From the NCBI GenBank assembly GCA_902826695.1, contig CADEFU010000010.1, forward strand, positions 1-64,000: DNA of 64,000 nucleotides, written 5' to 3'. Positions 8,221 through 17,253 of this stretch are shown here, piece by piece. The DNA is from an uncultured Alphaproteobacteria bacterium. GTDB taxonomy: Bacteria > Pseudomonadota > Alphaproteobacteria > Micropepsales > Micropepsaceae. The notes beneath the pieces were generated by a model. That model was not told the DNA's origin. It saw only the letters and a program-made list of their open reading frames with translations, and made no database searches. A program made the position numbers and the translations under genes. Position 1 is the first letter of the stretch. Each line of letters opens with the position of its first letter.

Positions 8221-11200
8221 CTACCAGGTGGCGCGTAGACCCGCCGACGCTGCGTGAGTGTTGGCGCTGCTGCTGAGTATGGCGTTGTAGTCAACGAACA
8301 GAACCACGCTCTTGGAAACCTGCGCGCCCATGCCAACCTTGGCGATGATGCTGTCGCGGGTTTGTTGCGCCGAGACGATCTGGAACTGTGTTGCCGGATC
8401 TTCCAGGAACGCCGCCGAGAAGTTCTGGTTGTCGTCCAGGAACTCGTGGCGCCAGGCGATCTCGGCGGTCGGGACCAGGCGGACGCCGCCGGCCTTCCAC
8501 GCACCAGAGAGGCGCATGCCCAAGGTCGTGGCCAGGCTGTCTGCGTCTGAGGCCGCAACAAGCAAGCCGAAGGGACCCGCACCCGACTCCGCGAAACCAT
8601 CGGTCGACGTGGACGTATAGCCAAGGCCCAAGAACGGCGTGAAGGCGATGCGGCCGCTGTCGAAGATCATGCCGGCTTCGGTGCGGACGCCAAAGCTGTT
8701 CGCATCGTAGTCGGCGTTTGCCACGACTGGCGCGCCGGTGGTGACATCGATGAAGCGGGCGGCGGAGATGTCGTGGAAGCCGAGAGCGACCACCATGTCG
8801 GTGTAGAAGCGGCCGTTCGAGTAGGCGCCGTAGCCTGCGAACTGGAACGTGTCGAGGTTTGCGCTGTCGCGGCTGGTTGCGAACTCGATGTCGGTCGACG
8901 ACACGCCAAAGGCACCGCCGATGTTCCAGCGTTCGTCGACTGCGAAGTCGAGACCGCCGGCGACACCGCCCGTGTCTTGGTCGTAGCCCGCAGCTTCGGC
9001 ATCGCCGTCGCTGTTGGTCCAGCTGCCATAGCCGCGGCCCCAGATCGATGTGGTGCCGCGCATGCCGGACGGGCGGCTAGGCGCATCCATCGCGACGTTT
9101 GCTGGGGTGGCGTCGGCGTAGCGGCGCAGGGCCGCCGACGCGGAGCCGGAAGCCGAGCCGCGGAGATCGTCGAGACGGCCGCCGACCAGACCGGTGAAGG
9201 CGTTGCTTGTGCGAAGCCCAACGTCTTGGAGGCTCGCGTGTTCGGCGCCGCCGATGTCGTCATAGACGCGCGCGGCCTCGGCCTCCGAACCCGCGGGCAG
9301 GCTTAAGATGTAGTTGAACAGGCTCGTGAACTCGGGGCTGTAGCCGCCAGCGGTGTAGATTGCTTCGAGCTGGCCGCCGATCGTTTGCTGGTTTTGCGAC
9401 AGGTTCGGGAGCGCCAGTGCGTTCGTGAACGACTGTCGGCTCAGGATGATGTCAACGTCGGCGGCGTTCACTTGCGCGACGCCCGTGAAGAAGATCGAGT
9501 TGGTGTCGATGGTCCCTGCGTTCGTGAACGTACCGGCGATCGTGCCGGTGATCACATCTTGGTAGGTGAACGTGTTGCCGCCGACCGACGCGAACGTGTC
9601 GCCTTGGATATAGGCCGCGATCTCGCCGCCGAGCGTGACGTTGCCCGTTGCTGCGATCGTGCCATAGCTGCCCGCCGCCGTGGCCGATGTCAGTTGGAAC
9701 TCGAGGATACCCGCGGTTTGCGTGTAGGTGCCGGTGTTCACGACGGTGTCGTCGTCGAGATAGAGCGTGCCGGTGCCGGAGTGCGTCACACTGGTGGTTG
9801 TGATGTTCACACCCAGGCCGGCCGACGAGCCGCGCAGCGCTGCACCCAAGACGGCAGTTCCGGTGCCTTGCATGTCGAGTTGATCGAGGCCGATCGCGGT
9901 ACCGCGCAGATACGAGAACGTACCCGACGGGTGCATGATGAAGTCGTCGGTGCCGTCGCCCGTTACGTTGCCGTCCAGTGTGCCACCGTCAGCATTGAAG
10001 GTGTCTGCAGCCGCGTTCTGGAGGTTCAGCGCATTCGTCGTGCCCTGGATGAGGCCTGCTGTTTGCGTGATCGTCGTTGCCGCGCCCGTGACGTTGATGC
10101 CGTCGGCCGAGGAGCGGATCGTGCCGGAGTTCGTGATGCCGCCCGTTACCTGACCGCCGACGTTGATACCGTTGCCGGCGGTGCTTGCGTCGCTGTCGCC
10201 GACGATCGTGCCAGTGTTGTTGATCACACCGGTGACGGTGGCGCCGAGTTCGACGTCGATACCGTGGTTTCCTGCCGTGATGCGACCCACGTTTGTGACG
10301 CCGCCGGTAAACGTTCCGCCCGCGATGCTAACGCCATCGTTGAAGGCGGTGATCGTGCCGGTCGATTGGTTTGTGATTTCGCCGGTGAAGCCCGCCGTTT
10401 GGATGAGAATGCCGGTGCCGGTCGACTGTGCCCGGATTTGGCCACTGTTGAGGATGCTGCCCGTGAACGTCCCGGCGGTGCTGACGTAGATCGCATGCGA
10501 ATCCGCGCTGATCAGGCCCGTCGTGGCGTTGACGATGTCGCCGGCGAAGATATTCGTCCCGCCGACGCTGATACCCCAGCCTTGGGGGCCGTTCGCCAGA
10601 ACTTGGCCGTTGTTCGTGAGATTGCCGGTGAAGTTACCGCCGGTCAGGCTAATAGCGGTGTTGGACGTGCCGCCGACCGTGATAACCGCACCCGTGTTGT
10701 TGAGTATGCCGCCGGCGATCGTTCCCGCAGATTGAACAATGCCTTCCGCATTGCCGGTACCTTCGATCGTGCCGGAGTTCGTGATACCGCCTTTCAGCTG
10801 AGCGGCAGCCCCCGACACGTTGATCGCAGCCGTTGTCGTGCCACGGATCGTGGCGCCGAGGTTATTGACAATGCCGCCACGGAGTTCCGACGAGGCGCCG
10901 TTCATGTCGAAACCGATCGCGCCCGAGATCAAGCCGTTGTTCGTTGCCCCGCCGGTGATGTCGCTGCCCGCACCCAGCATGACGCCGCCGGTGACGCCGG
11001 TGATCGTGCCGTCGTTCAAGAAGCGGATGTCGACCGAGGAGTCGCCGTCAATCGTGATGCCGTAACCAGAACCGTCGATCGAGCCTTGGTTCCAGATGCC
11101 TCCGTCGATCTGCGAATTGTTCTGGATGAGAACACCGACGCCGCCAGAAATGACGCCCGCACCGGCGTTGTGGATCGCGCCCGAGAGGTAGCTGCTGTCA

Positions 11201-11433
11201 ACGGTGATCGAGACCATGCCGATGCCGTTGTAGAAGCTGTCGTTGTTTGCATCTGCCAGGACAGTGGCGTTCAGATTGATGGTCGTGAGCCCCGCGTCGC
11301 CGTTCAGGATCGGGTCGGTGATGAAGGGACCTGAAAACGTTTGATCCGCGAGTGCCGAGCTCGCCGAGCCGAGCGCGGCCATGACCGCCAGAACCGATGC
11401 TCCCGACAACAATTTGCTGGAACGCGTACGCAT
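8221..11433 (-). CDS. type V autotransporter with repetitive passenger
   Basis: A 1070-residue surface protein. Signal peptide ~res 1-29 (GASVLAVMAALGSASSALAD). The passenger (~30-660) is built of short repeats with the theme GGI-x-NxGTI-xG-x-GI (e.g. GGITNSGTIRSSADGINVTG), which predicts a right-handed beta-helix. A junction (LALPNLSQNQQTIGGQLEAI) and an alpha-helical linker follow. The C-terminal beta-barrel (~790-1070) starts at IWGRGYGSWTNSDGD and includes YTSTSTDGFAESGAG, ending SAGLRATW with the terminal aromatic residue used by BAM. No protease triad is evident, so an adhesin or a structural surface role is more likely. It is transcribed alone. An open frame of 649 codons on the opposite strand is a coding shadow. 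Confidence 0.9.
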   Translation of the reverse strand: MRTRSSKLLSGASVLAVMAALGSASSALADQTFSGPFITDPILNGDAGLTTINLNATVLADANNDSFYNGIGMVSITVDSSYLSGAIHNAGAGVISGGVGVLIQNNSQIDGGIWNQGSIDGSGYGITIDGDSSVDIRFLNDGTITGVTGGVMLGAGSDITGGATNNGLISGAIGFDMNGASSELRGGIVNNLGATIRGTTTAAINVSGAAAQLKGGITNSGTIEGTGNAEGIVQSAGTIAGGILNNTGAVITVGGTSNTAISLTGGNFTGNLTNNGQVLANGPQGWGISVGGTNIFAGDIVNATTGLISADSHAIYVSTAGTFTGSILNSGQIRAQSTGTGILIQTAGFTGEITNQSTGTITAFNDGVSIAGGTFTGGVTNVGRITAGNHGIDVELGATVTGVINNTGTIVGDSDASTAGNGINVGGQVTGGITNSGTIRSSADGINVTGAATTITQTAGLIQGTTNALNLQNAAADTFNADGGTLDGNVTGDGTDDFIMHPSGTFSYLRGTAIGLDQLDMQGTGTAVLGAALRGSSAGLGVNITTTSVTHSGTGTLYLDDDTVVNTGTYTQTAGILEFQLTSATAAGSYGTIAATGNVTLGGEIAAYIQGDTFASVGGNTFTYQDVITGTIAGTFTNAGTIDTNSIFFTGVAQVNAADVDIILSRQSFTNALALPNLSQNQQTIGGQLEAIYTAGGYSPEFTSLFNYILSLPAGSEAEAARVYDDIGGAEHASLQDVGLRTSNAFTGLVGGRLDDLRGSASGSASAALRRYADATPANVAMDAPSRPSGMRGTTSIWGRGYGSWTNSDGDAEAAGYDQDTGGVAGGLDFAVDERWNIGGAFGVSSTDIEFATSRDSANLDTFQFAGYGAYSNGRFYTDMVVALGFHDISAARFIDVTTGAPVVANADYDANSFGVRTEAGMIFDSGRIAFTPFLGLGYTSTSTDGFAESGAGPFGLLVAASDADSLATTLGMRLSGAWKAGGVRLVPTAEIAWRHEFLDDNQNFSAAFLEDPATQFQIVSAQQTRDSIIAKVGMGAQVSKSVVLFVDYNAILSSSANTHAASAGLRATW

Positions 11434-11779
11434 TAGACCAATCCCCTGGCGTTAACATCGGTAACCGAGGGAGGCCTCGGCCGCGCCCTGCCCCAGAGCG
11501 CGGCCAACCCAATCGCCTTCGTTCACCTTCGTTTACGGGGATAGGCGCTGAATCCTACCAACTTCTTAATTGGGCTTTGGGCGAACAAGAATTCGCTAAG
11601 GACTGACGCCTCGTTGTGCCCCAAGCGCCACAAAAGCGTGCACTAACGGTGTGCGCGCCAGCTGGTTTGACCCCGCGCGTGCCTTCGGAGGTGCTCGTCG
11701 CACGGGATGATTCGGTGTTTCGCTTGCTGCTACGGTCGGCGCGCTTTAACTCTTCGTTAGGGATTGGCGATCGGCGTTC
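11434..11779. other. divergent intergenic region
   Basis: About 346 bases lie between the start codons of the autotransporter (minus) and the TPR glycosyltransferase (plus). I see no gene, hairpin or repeat that I can support. It should hold both promoters. A GTGCACTAACGGTGTGCGCGCC stretch near 11638 is only partly symmetric. Confidence 0.45.
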
Positions 11780-13183
11780 ATGAGCGGCTCATCGGAAGGC
11801 AAGCAAGGCAGCGCGCGGCGGATGAAGCTCAGCGATGCCGTCAAAGAGGCGGAAGCTCGCTTAACGGCGGGCAAGTTCGAGGCTGCCGAACAGCTTGCCA
11901 ATGAGATCCTGCGTCAGCATCCCAAGCAACCGCAGACTGTGCAGGTTTTGGCGGCGCTTGCGGAGCGGCGCGGCGACATTGAGGGAACCGTTCGCGTGCT
12001 TCGTGCGTCGCTGACAGGCCAGAGCGGCGATGCGTTGGCGCTGATGAACCTGTGCCGGGTGTTGCGGACGCAGGGCCGGCTGCAGGAGTCGCGCGATGCC
12101 GGAGAAGCCGCCGCCAAGTTTGGGACCGTGCCGGCCGCGATTGCCGATCTTGGCGACACTTACGCTGCGCTTGGCGAGCACGACCTCGCGCTTAAGACCT
12201 TCGAGCTGGCGGTGGCGCGAAGCCCGCAGCTTGCACGGGCGCGTTTGGGCCTGGCGCATGCCTTGCTCATGAAGGGTGAGTTTCGCTCGGGTTGGGCAGA
12301 ATACGAGTGGCGGTACAAGCTCCCCGCCACGCGGGACCTGCTTCCGAAGTTTCCGCACGCTACGTGGAATGGAATGCCGCTGGCTGCCAGCACGCTGCTC
12401 GTCGTGTGCGAGCAAGGGTTCGGCGATTGCGTTCAGTTTGCCCGGTACCTTCCGTTGGTTGCGCAGCGCGTGGCGCGGGTGGTGATCGGGTGCGGCACCG
12501 AGTTGAGAAGCTTGCTGGGCACTGTCGGCGGGCAGACGTTCGAGGCTTACGAGCGGTGGGAGAACCTGCCGCCGTTCGACTATCAGATCGCGATCTCAAG
12601 CTTACCGATGGTGTTCGGGACGACCGTGGACACGATACCGGCACAGGTTCCTTATCTCGCCGCGGATAGCGCGAAGGCCGCGGTTTGGCGCGGGCGGCTT
12701 GAGGCGGCGGCTGAGGGGCGGAAGAAAGTTGGGATCGTTTGGCAAGGGCGCCCGTCGCATCCGCAAGATCGCGTACGGTCGTGCGGGCTCACAGCACTGG
12801 CCCCGTTGATGGAGCTTGAAGGCGTGCTGCCGGTTTCGCTTCAAGTTGGTGCCGGGCAGGCCGACCTTGCACAGCATCGGTTGGGCGCGCGCGTCTTCGA
12901 CGCGGGTGCGGAGCTCAAAGACTTCAGCGATACGGCGGCCGTTATTGCCGGGCTCGATTGCGTGGTTACGATCGATTCCGCTATTGCGCATTTGACCGGT
13001 GCGCTTGCGAGGCCTGGCTTCGTGATGTTGTCGAAGGCAGGCGAGTGGCGCTGGATGCAAGGACGTAGCGACACGCCTTGGTATCCAACGCTGACGCTTG
13101 TCCGGCAACAGAGCGCCGGCGATTGGGGCGGTGTCGTGCAGCGCATCGCCGGGATGCTTCGCGCCGGACCGGTCGCGTCATGA
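11780..13183 (+). CDS. TPR protein with glycosyltransferase-like C-terminal domain
   Basis: A 467-residue protein. The N-terminal ~170 residues carry TPR pairs (AEARLTAGKFEAAEQLANEI, LGDTYAALGEHDLALKTFEL). The motif GWAEYEWRYKLP then WNGMPLAASTLLVVCEQGFGDCVQFARYLP marks the TPR-to-glycosyltransferase junction seen in a large bacterial family related to GT9/GT41. The C-terminal part has KKVGIVWQGRPSHPQDRVRSC and VVTIDSAIAHLTGALARPGFV (the nucleotide-sugar side). Acceptor and donor are unknown; surface polysaccharide or protein glycosylation is plausible. Its stop overlaps the next gene's start (ATGA). Confidence 0.8.
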   Translation: MSGSSEGKQGSARRMKLSDAVKEAEARLTAGKFEAAEQLANEILRQHPKQPQTVQVLAALAERRGDIEGTVRVLRASLTGQSGDALALMNLCRVLRTQGRLQESRDAGEAAAKFGTVPAAIADLGDTYAALGEHDLALKTFELAVARSPQLARARLGLAHALLMKGEFRSGWAEYEWRYKLPATRDLLPKFPHATWNGMPLAASTLLVVCEQGFGDCVQFARYLPLVAQRVARVVIGCGTELRSLLGTVGGQTFEAYERWENLPPFDYQIAISSLPMVFGTTVDTIPAQVPYLAADSAKAAVWRGRLEAAAEGRKKVGIVWQGRPSHPQDRVRSCGLTALAPLMELEGVLPVSLQVGAGQADLAQHRLGARVFDAGAELKDFSDTAAVIAGLDCVVTIDSAIAHLTGALARPGFVMLSKAGEWRWMQGRSDTPWYPTLTLVRQQSAGDWGGVVQRIAGMLRAGPVAS

Positions 13184-15267
13184 GCAAGCCCCCGCCTGCA
13201 CAGCCGATGAGCGTTGCGCAAGCGATGCAACTCGCTGTGTCGCATCAACAAGCCGGACGGTTTGCGCAGGCCGAGGGCATCTTGCGGCAAGTGTTGCAGC
13301 AGCGGCCGAACGATACGGGGGCGCTGCATCAACTGGCGGTGCTCGCCTATCAAACCGGCAAACTGACGCTTGCGATTCAATTGATCGAGCGGGCACTTTC
13401 GATTACGCCGGACGTGCATTTGTTCCGTGCAAATCTTGCCGAGATGTACCGGCTCGCCGGTCAGCCGCAAAAGGCGATTGTGCACGGGTTGAAGGCCGTG
13501 GCGCTTAAGCCGGATGCGGCGGAAACACACAACAATCTTGGCATCGCGTACTTCGATACCGGCGACTATGCGGCGGCGATCGCGTGTTACGACCGGGCGA
13601 TCGAGATCAAGCCGCGCTTTGGCGAGGTAATCAGCAATCGCGCAAATGCGATGAGTCGACTTGGCCGAAACAAAGAGGCCGAAGCTGAGTACCGGCGCGC
13701 ACTGACGATCAATCCGGCGCATGCGGAAGCGCACAACAATCTGGGTACAGTGCTGCGAGATCTGGAACGCTACGCCGAGGCGGAACAAGCGTTCCGGCGT
13801 GCGCTTGCCCTAAAGCCAGGCTACGAGGACGCTCAGAACAACTTGATCTTGGCGCTCAACGACCTGAAGCGATACGACGAAGCGTTGGCCGCGGCCCAGC
13901 TCGTGTTGAAGGCAAACCCAAAGAACGCCGATGCCCTCGCGTATGTGGGGGCGGTCTATGTGGAGCAGAAGAAGACGGAGCTTGCGCTCGATGCGTTGCG
14001 AACGTCGCTGGCACTCAATCCGCGCAAGGCCGAGACGCTCAATATGTATGGACGCGCCCTCTTTGCAACCAATCGCGCGGTGGAGGCGACCGAGGCCTAC
14101 AAGCGCGCGATCGCGCTCAAGCCGGACTTTGCCGACGCGTACAACAATATGGGCACCGCGCTGAGTGAGCTCGGGCGGTTCGATGAAGCGGTGAAGGCGT
14201 TCGACACATGCCTTGCGCTCAAGCCCGACACGGTCGGCGCCTACCTGAACCTTTCCGGTGCGAAGAAGTTTGCCGCGGGCGACCCGCATTTGGCGGCGAT
14301 CGAGCGGCTTGTCGCCAACATCGACGCCTTGAGCGAAGAGCGCCAGATGCAAGTGAGCTTCGCTGCCGCGAAGGCCTATGACGACTTGAAGCGTTACGAC
14401 GAGGCATTCGTAAACTTGCGGCGCGGCAACGCACTGAAGCGCAAGTCGATCGCTTATGACGAGCCGGCGGCGTTGTCGCTGGTTGAACGAATTCGCGAGG
14501 CCTTCAGCGCGGATGCGATCAAGGCCAAGAGTGGTGGTGGGTTCGCGAGCGCCAAGCCGATATTCGTCCTTGGGATGCCGCGGTCAGGGACGACACTGGT
14601 CGAGCAGATTTTGGCAAGCCACGCGCAGGTGACCGGGGCCGGCGAGCTTACGGACTTGAACGACATTGTGAACGGGTTGGGTGGTTCTTATCCGGATTCC
14701 GTGGTGTCACTTTCACCGGGCGGGCTTGGCGAGATGGGCGCGGCCTATGTGAAGCGCCTTGAGGCGCGCGCGCCCGGCGCTGTGCGGGTCACCGACAAGA
14801 TGCCGTCGAACTTCTACTTCGCCGGTCTCATTCATCTGGCGCTGCCTGGAGCAAAGATCATCCACACGAGCCGCAATGCCGCGGACACTTGCTTGTCGTG
14901 TTTCTCGAAGTTGTTTTCGGGTGAGCAGAACCAGACTTACGACCTTGGCGAACTTGGGCGTTACTATCGTGCGTACCACGGTTTGATGGCGCATTGGCGC
15001 ACGGTGCTGCCTGCGGGTGCGTTTCTCGACGTGCAGTACGAGGACGTGGTCGACGATATTGAGGGGCAAGCGCGGCGCATTCTCGACTATTGCGCGCTGC
15101 CGTGGGAGCCGCAGGTGCTCGACTTTCATCGCACGACGCGGCCCGTCAAGACAGCGAGCGCTGCGCAAGTGCGCCAGCCGCTCTATGCGTCGTCAGTTGC
15201 GCGATGGCGGAACTACGAGGCCCATCTTGGGCCATTGCTTGAGGCGTTGGGGCCGCTCGCGCGTTAG
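13180..15267 (+). CDS. TPR-sulfotransferase fusion protein
   Basis: A 695-residue protein. Residues ~10-410 are at least ten consecutive TPRs (e.g. AETHNNLGIAYFDTGDYAAA, AHNNLGTVLRDLERYAEAEQ). The C-terminal ~230 residues are a sulfotransferase domain with the PAPS 5'-phosphosulfate loop FVLGMPRSGTTLVEQIL and the 3'-phosphate motif IIHTSRNAADTCLSCF; YEDVVDDIEGQARRILDYC is also typical. The family transfers sulfate from PAPS to an unknown acceptor. It is coupled to the upstream glycosyltransferase-like gene (ATGA at 13180), so the pair may build or modify the same glycan or protein. The longer open frame starting at 13078 lies inside the upstream gene and was not used. Confidence 0.86.
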   Translation: MSKPPPAQPMSVAQAMQLAVSHQQAGRFAQAEGILRQVLQQRPNDTGALHQLAVLAYQTGKLTLAIQLIERALSITPDVHLFRANLAEMYRLAGQPQKAIVHGLKAVALKPDAAETHNNLGIAYFDTGDYAAAIACYDRAIEIKPRFGEVISNRANAMSRLGRNKEAEAEYRRALTINPAHAEAHNNLGTVLRDLERYAEAEQAFRRALALKPGYEDAQNNLILALNDLKRYDEALAAAQLVLKANPKNADALAYVGAVYVEQKKTELALDALRTSLALNPRKAETLNMYGRALFATNRAVEATEAYKRAIALKPDFADAYNNMGTALSELGRFDEAVKAFDTCLALKPDTVGAYLNLSGAKKFAAGDPHLAAIERLVANIDALSEERQMQVSFAAAKAYDDLKRYDEAFVNLRRGNALKRKSIAYDEPAALSLVERIREAFSADAIKAKSGGGFASAKPIFVLGMPRSGTTLVEQILASHAQVTGAGELTDLNDIVNGLGGSYPDSVVSLSPGGLGEMGAAYVKRLEARAPGAVRVTDKMPSNFYFAGLIHLALPGAKIIHTSRNAADTCLSCFSKLFSGEQNQTYDLGELGRYYRAYHGLMAHWRTVLPAGAFLDVQYEDVVDDIEGQARRILDYCALPWEPQVLDFHRTTRPVKTASAAQVRQPLYASSVARWRNYEAHLGPLLEALGPLAR

Positions 15268-15893
15268 CCCGCCATCGCACGCGCCATCGCGTCATAGGAT
15301 TGGCGAAAGCCGTGCAACAACTGATCGACGCGCACTTTGCGGTTCTGCTCTGTCGCGTCCTTGATCGAGTAGACGAGCGTCAGCGTATGACCGGCACGGA
15401 GCTGTTCGACCGCTTCGGCCGGCAGGGCGCCTTGCACGAGGCATTGCTTGGGCGTGCAGTTGAGCGGCGCGCGAAAAACCGTGTTCTTGTCGATCGCAAA
15501 GCTTGCGCCCTCTTCCGGGTTGGCGGTCGGCGGAAGCATGAACAGTGCGCCTGGCACCGGCTGGGTGTTCATCATGACGACGCTGAAGCCCGCGGCGACG
15601 AGGGGCTTGTTCCCCGGGCCGGCGACCAGCGTTTTGGCGTTCGTGAGGCAGACGCGTTTGCTATCGCCGCCTTCCTCTACCCGGTTTTCGCAGTGCAGGG
15701 TCCAGAAGCCAAACGCCTGGTTGCCGACGAAGCCGGGTTCGATCTTGACCGCTTTGATCGGGGGCAGGCGCACAGCCGATGCCTCGGACGGTTGCCGGCG
15801 ACCGCCCCAGAAAAACGCGGCCACAGAGACCAGAACCAGCATGCCTACGGCGGCGACGCCCACCCAAGTGCTCGATCCAAAAAAGTCTTTCAT
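15264..15893 (-). CDS. invasion-associated locus B (IalB) family protein
   Basis: A 209-residue protein with an N-terminal membrane anchor (WVGVAAVGMLVLVSVAAFFW) and a periplasmic domain of the IalB type: FGFWTLHCENRVEEG near the start, paired cysteines (HCE, VCL, NCTPKQC), TLTLVYSIKDATEQNRKVRV and DQLLHGFRQSYDAM at the end. The family occurs widely in Alphaproteobacteria, mostly as periplasmic proteins of unclear function. The ATG at 15893 is chosen because the anchor begins there; the frame is open further upstream. It converges with the sulfotransferase gene, overlapping by four bases, and is divergent from the OmpA-like gene. Confidence 0.82.
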   Translation of the reverse strand: MKDFFGSSTWVGVAAVGMLVLVSVAAFFWGGRRQPSEASAVRLPPIKAVKIEPGFVGNQAFGFWTLHCENRVEEGGDSKRVCLTNAKTLVAGPGNKPLVAAGFSVVMMNTQPVPGALFMLPPTANPEEGASFAIDKNTVFRAPLNCTPKQCLVQGALPAEAVEQLRAGHTLTLVYSIKDATEQNRKVRVDQLLHGFRQSYDAMARAMAG

Positions 15894-16101
15894 CCAGGCA
15901 CCAGGCAATTGGTTAAGGGGGTAACGAATCTTAAGGGAGTGGGCCTTCGGCTTCAATGCTGAGGCCTCAATGCCAAGGGCTGCAACCATAAGGCGCGAAG
16001 GGTGTGTCACGACAGGTTCACGCCAGCGGCTAGCAGTGCTAAAAAAGCGACCGGACGTGGGGGAACGTGGACGCTCTGCCCGCTGTCTGTTTGGGTTGTC
16101 A

Positions 16102-17235
16102 ATGACACGGTGGATCGTTTTTGCCGGGCTCACGGCTTTGATCGTGACCGGGTACTTCGCGACCTTTCATGCGCAAGGGAAATCCTTTTGGCGCAGCGTG
16201 CATTTTATTCCCGCCGAGCTGCAGAAGAAGGCCGAGGCGACGGTGGCTCAGTCCGGCGCTTCGCGCTGGGCACGGGTGGAGGTCGACGGGCAGATCGCGC
16301 TTCTGAGCGGGGTTGCGCCGACCGAAGCCGATCGCGACGATTTGAGGCTCGCGGTCAGGTCGGCCGCCGGGCGCGGCGGGCCTTGGTGGGGCGGCATTAC
16401 ACAAGTGCGTGACGCGATGACCGTGGCTGCACCGCGCAGGCCCTATTTCTGGGGCGCACAGCGTGGTGCGAGCGGCCGCGTGAGCTTACTTGGCTACGTG
16501 CCGGGGCAGCGCTTCTATCGCGAGATCAAGGCGGCCGCGCGCGAGATGTTTCCGACGGGGGTCGACGACAGACTTGAGATTGCCGGCGGACACCCGACGG
16601 GACCTTGGACCGCAACGGTGATCCAGAGCCTGCGCCAGCTCAGCACCATGCAAACAGGTGAGGCGCGGTTCGAAGATCGGGTGCTGACAATCAAAGGCGA
16701 AGCTCGCAACTCGCAAGCGCAAGCCGCCGTTTATGCGTGGGCGAAGGCGCTGCCGCAGCCATACGAAGGGGTTGCAGACGTGTCACTGGCGACTGCGGTT
16801 GCGCTGCCCGAGCCGGAGGAAGAGTCGCCGACGGCGGCGCCGATCGTGACTGCGCCCGTGCAACGGCTCGCCGCGGCGAATTGCCAGAAACTGATCGACC
16901 AGGTGATGACCGCGAATACGATCGGCTTTGCGCCGACATCGGCGAAGGTCAAGACCGCCGTCGCGAAGCTCGACCGGATTGCGCAGATTGCGGTCGATTG
17001 CGGCGAGGTGCGGTTCAAGATTACCGGGCACACCGACGGGTCGAGCTTGGAGGCGGCGGTAGACCGCTTGAGCACGACGCGCGCCGAAGCGGTCGCGAAG
17101 TATTTGGAGACGAAGGGCGTGCCGCGCGATCGCATTGTTATCGCCGGCGCGGGCTCGTCACAGCCAGTCGACGATGTCGATACGCCTGAAGGGCAGGCGA
17201 ATAATCGCCGCGCCGAAATTTCCGTGTTGCCTTAG
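16102..17235 (+). CDS. OmpA-family protein with BON-like repeats
   Basis: A 377-residue protein. One N-terminal membrane helix (IVFAGLTALIVTGYFATF). The middle region has two BON/OsmY-like segments (RVEVDGQIALLSGVAPTEADRD; RVLTIKGEARNSQAQAAVYAWA). The C-terminal ~110 residues are an OmpA/MotB peptidoglycan-binding domain: IGFAPTSAKVKTAVAKLDRI, FKITGHTDGSSLE and the NNRRAEISV end with the Asp/Arg pair that binds diaminopimelate. This architecture (anchor + BON + OmpA) resembles mycobacterial ArfA. It is likely co-transcribed with the coiled-coil protein 18 bases downstream. Confidence 0.84.
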   Translation: MTRWIVFAGLTALIVTGYFATFHAQGKSFWRSVHFIPAELQKKAEATVAQSGASRWARVEVDGQIALLSGVAPTEADRDDLRLAVRSAAGRGGPWWGGITQVRDAMTVAAPRRPYFWGAQRGASGRVSLLGYVPGQRFYREIKAAAREMFPTGVDDRLEIAGGHPTGPWTATVIQSLRQLSTMQTGEARFEDRVLTIKGEARNSQAQAAVYAWAKALPQPYEGVADVSLATAVALPEPEEESPTAAPIVTAPVQRLAAANCQKLIDQVMTANTIGFAPTSAKVKTAVAKLDRIAQIAVDCGEVRFKITGHTDGSSLEAAVDRLSTTRAEAVAKYLETKGVPRDRIVIAGAGSSQPVDDVDTPEGQANNRRAEISVLP

Positions 17236-17253
17236 GAGCGTACAGCCACACCC

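Noticed and set aside
9385..11334. Open frame of 649 codons opposite the autotransporter gene
   Set aside because: It is the mirror of a repetitive, codon-biased gene. It has no ribosome site and an Arg/Val/Asp-rich composition with no domain.
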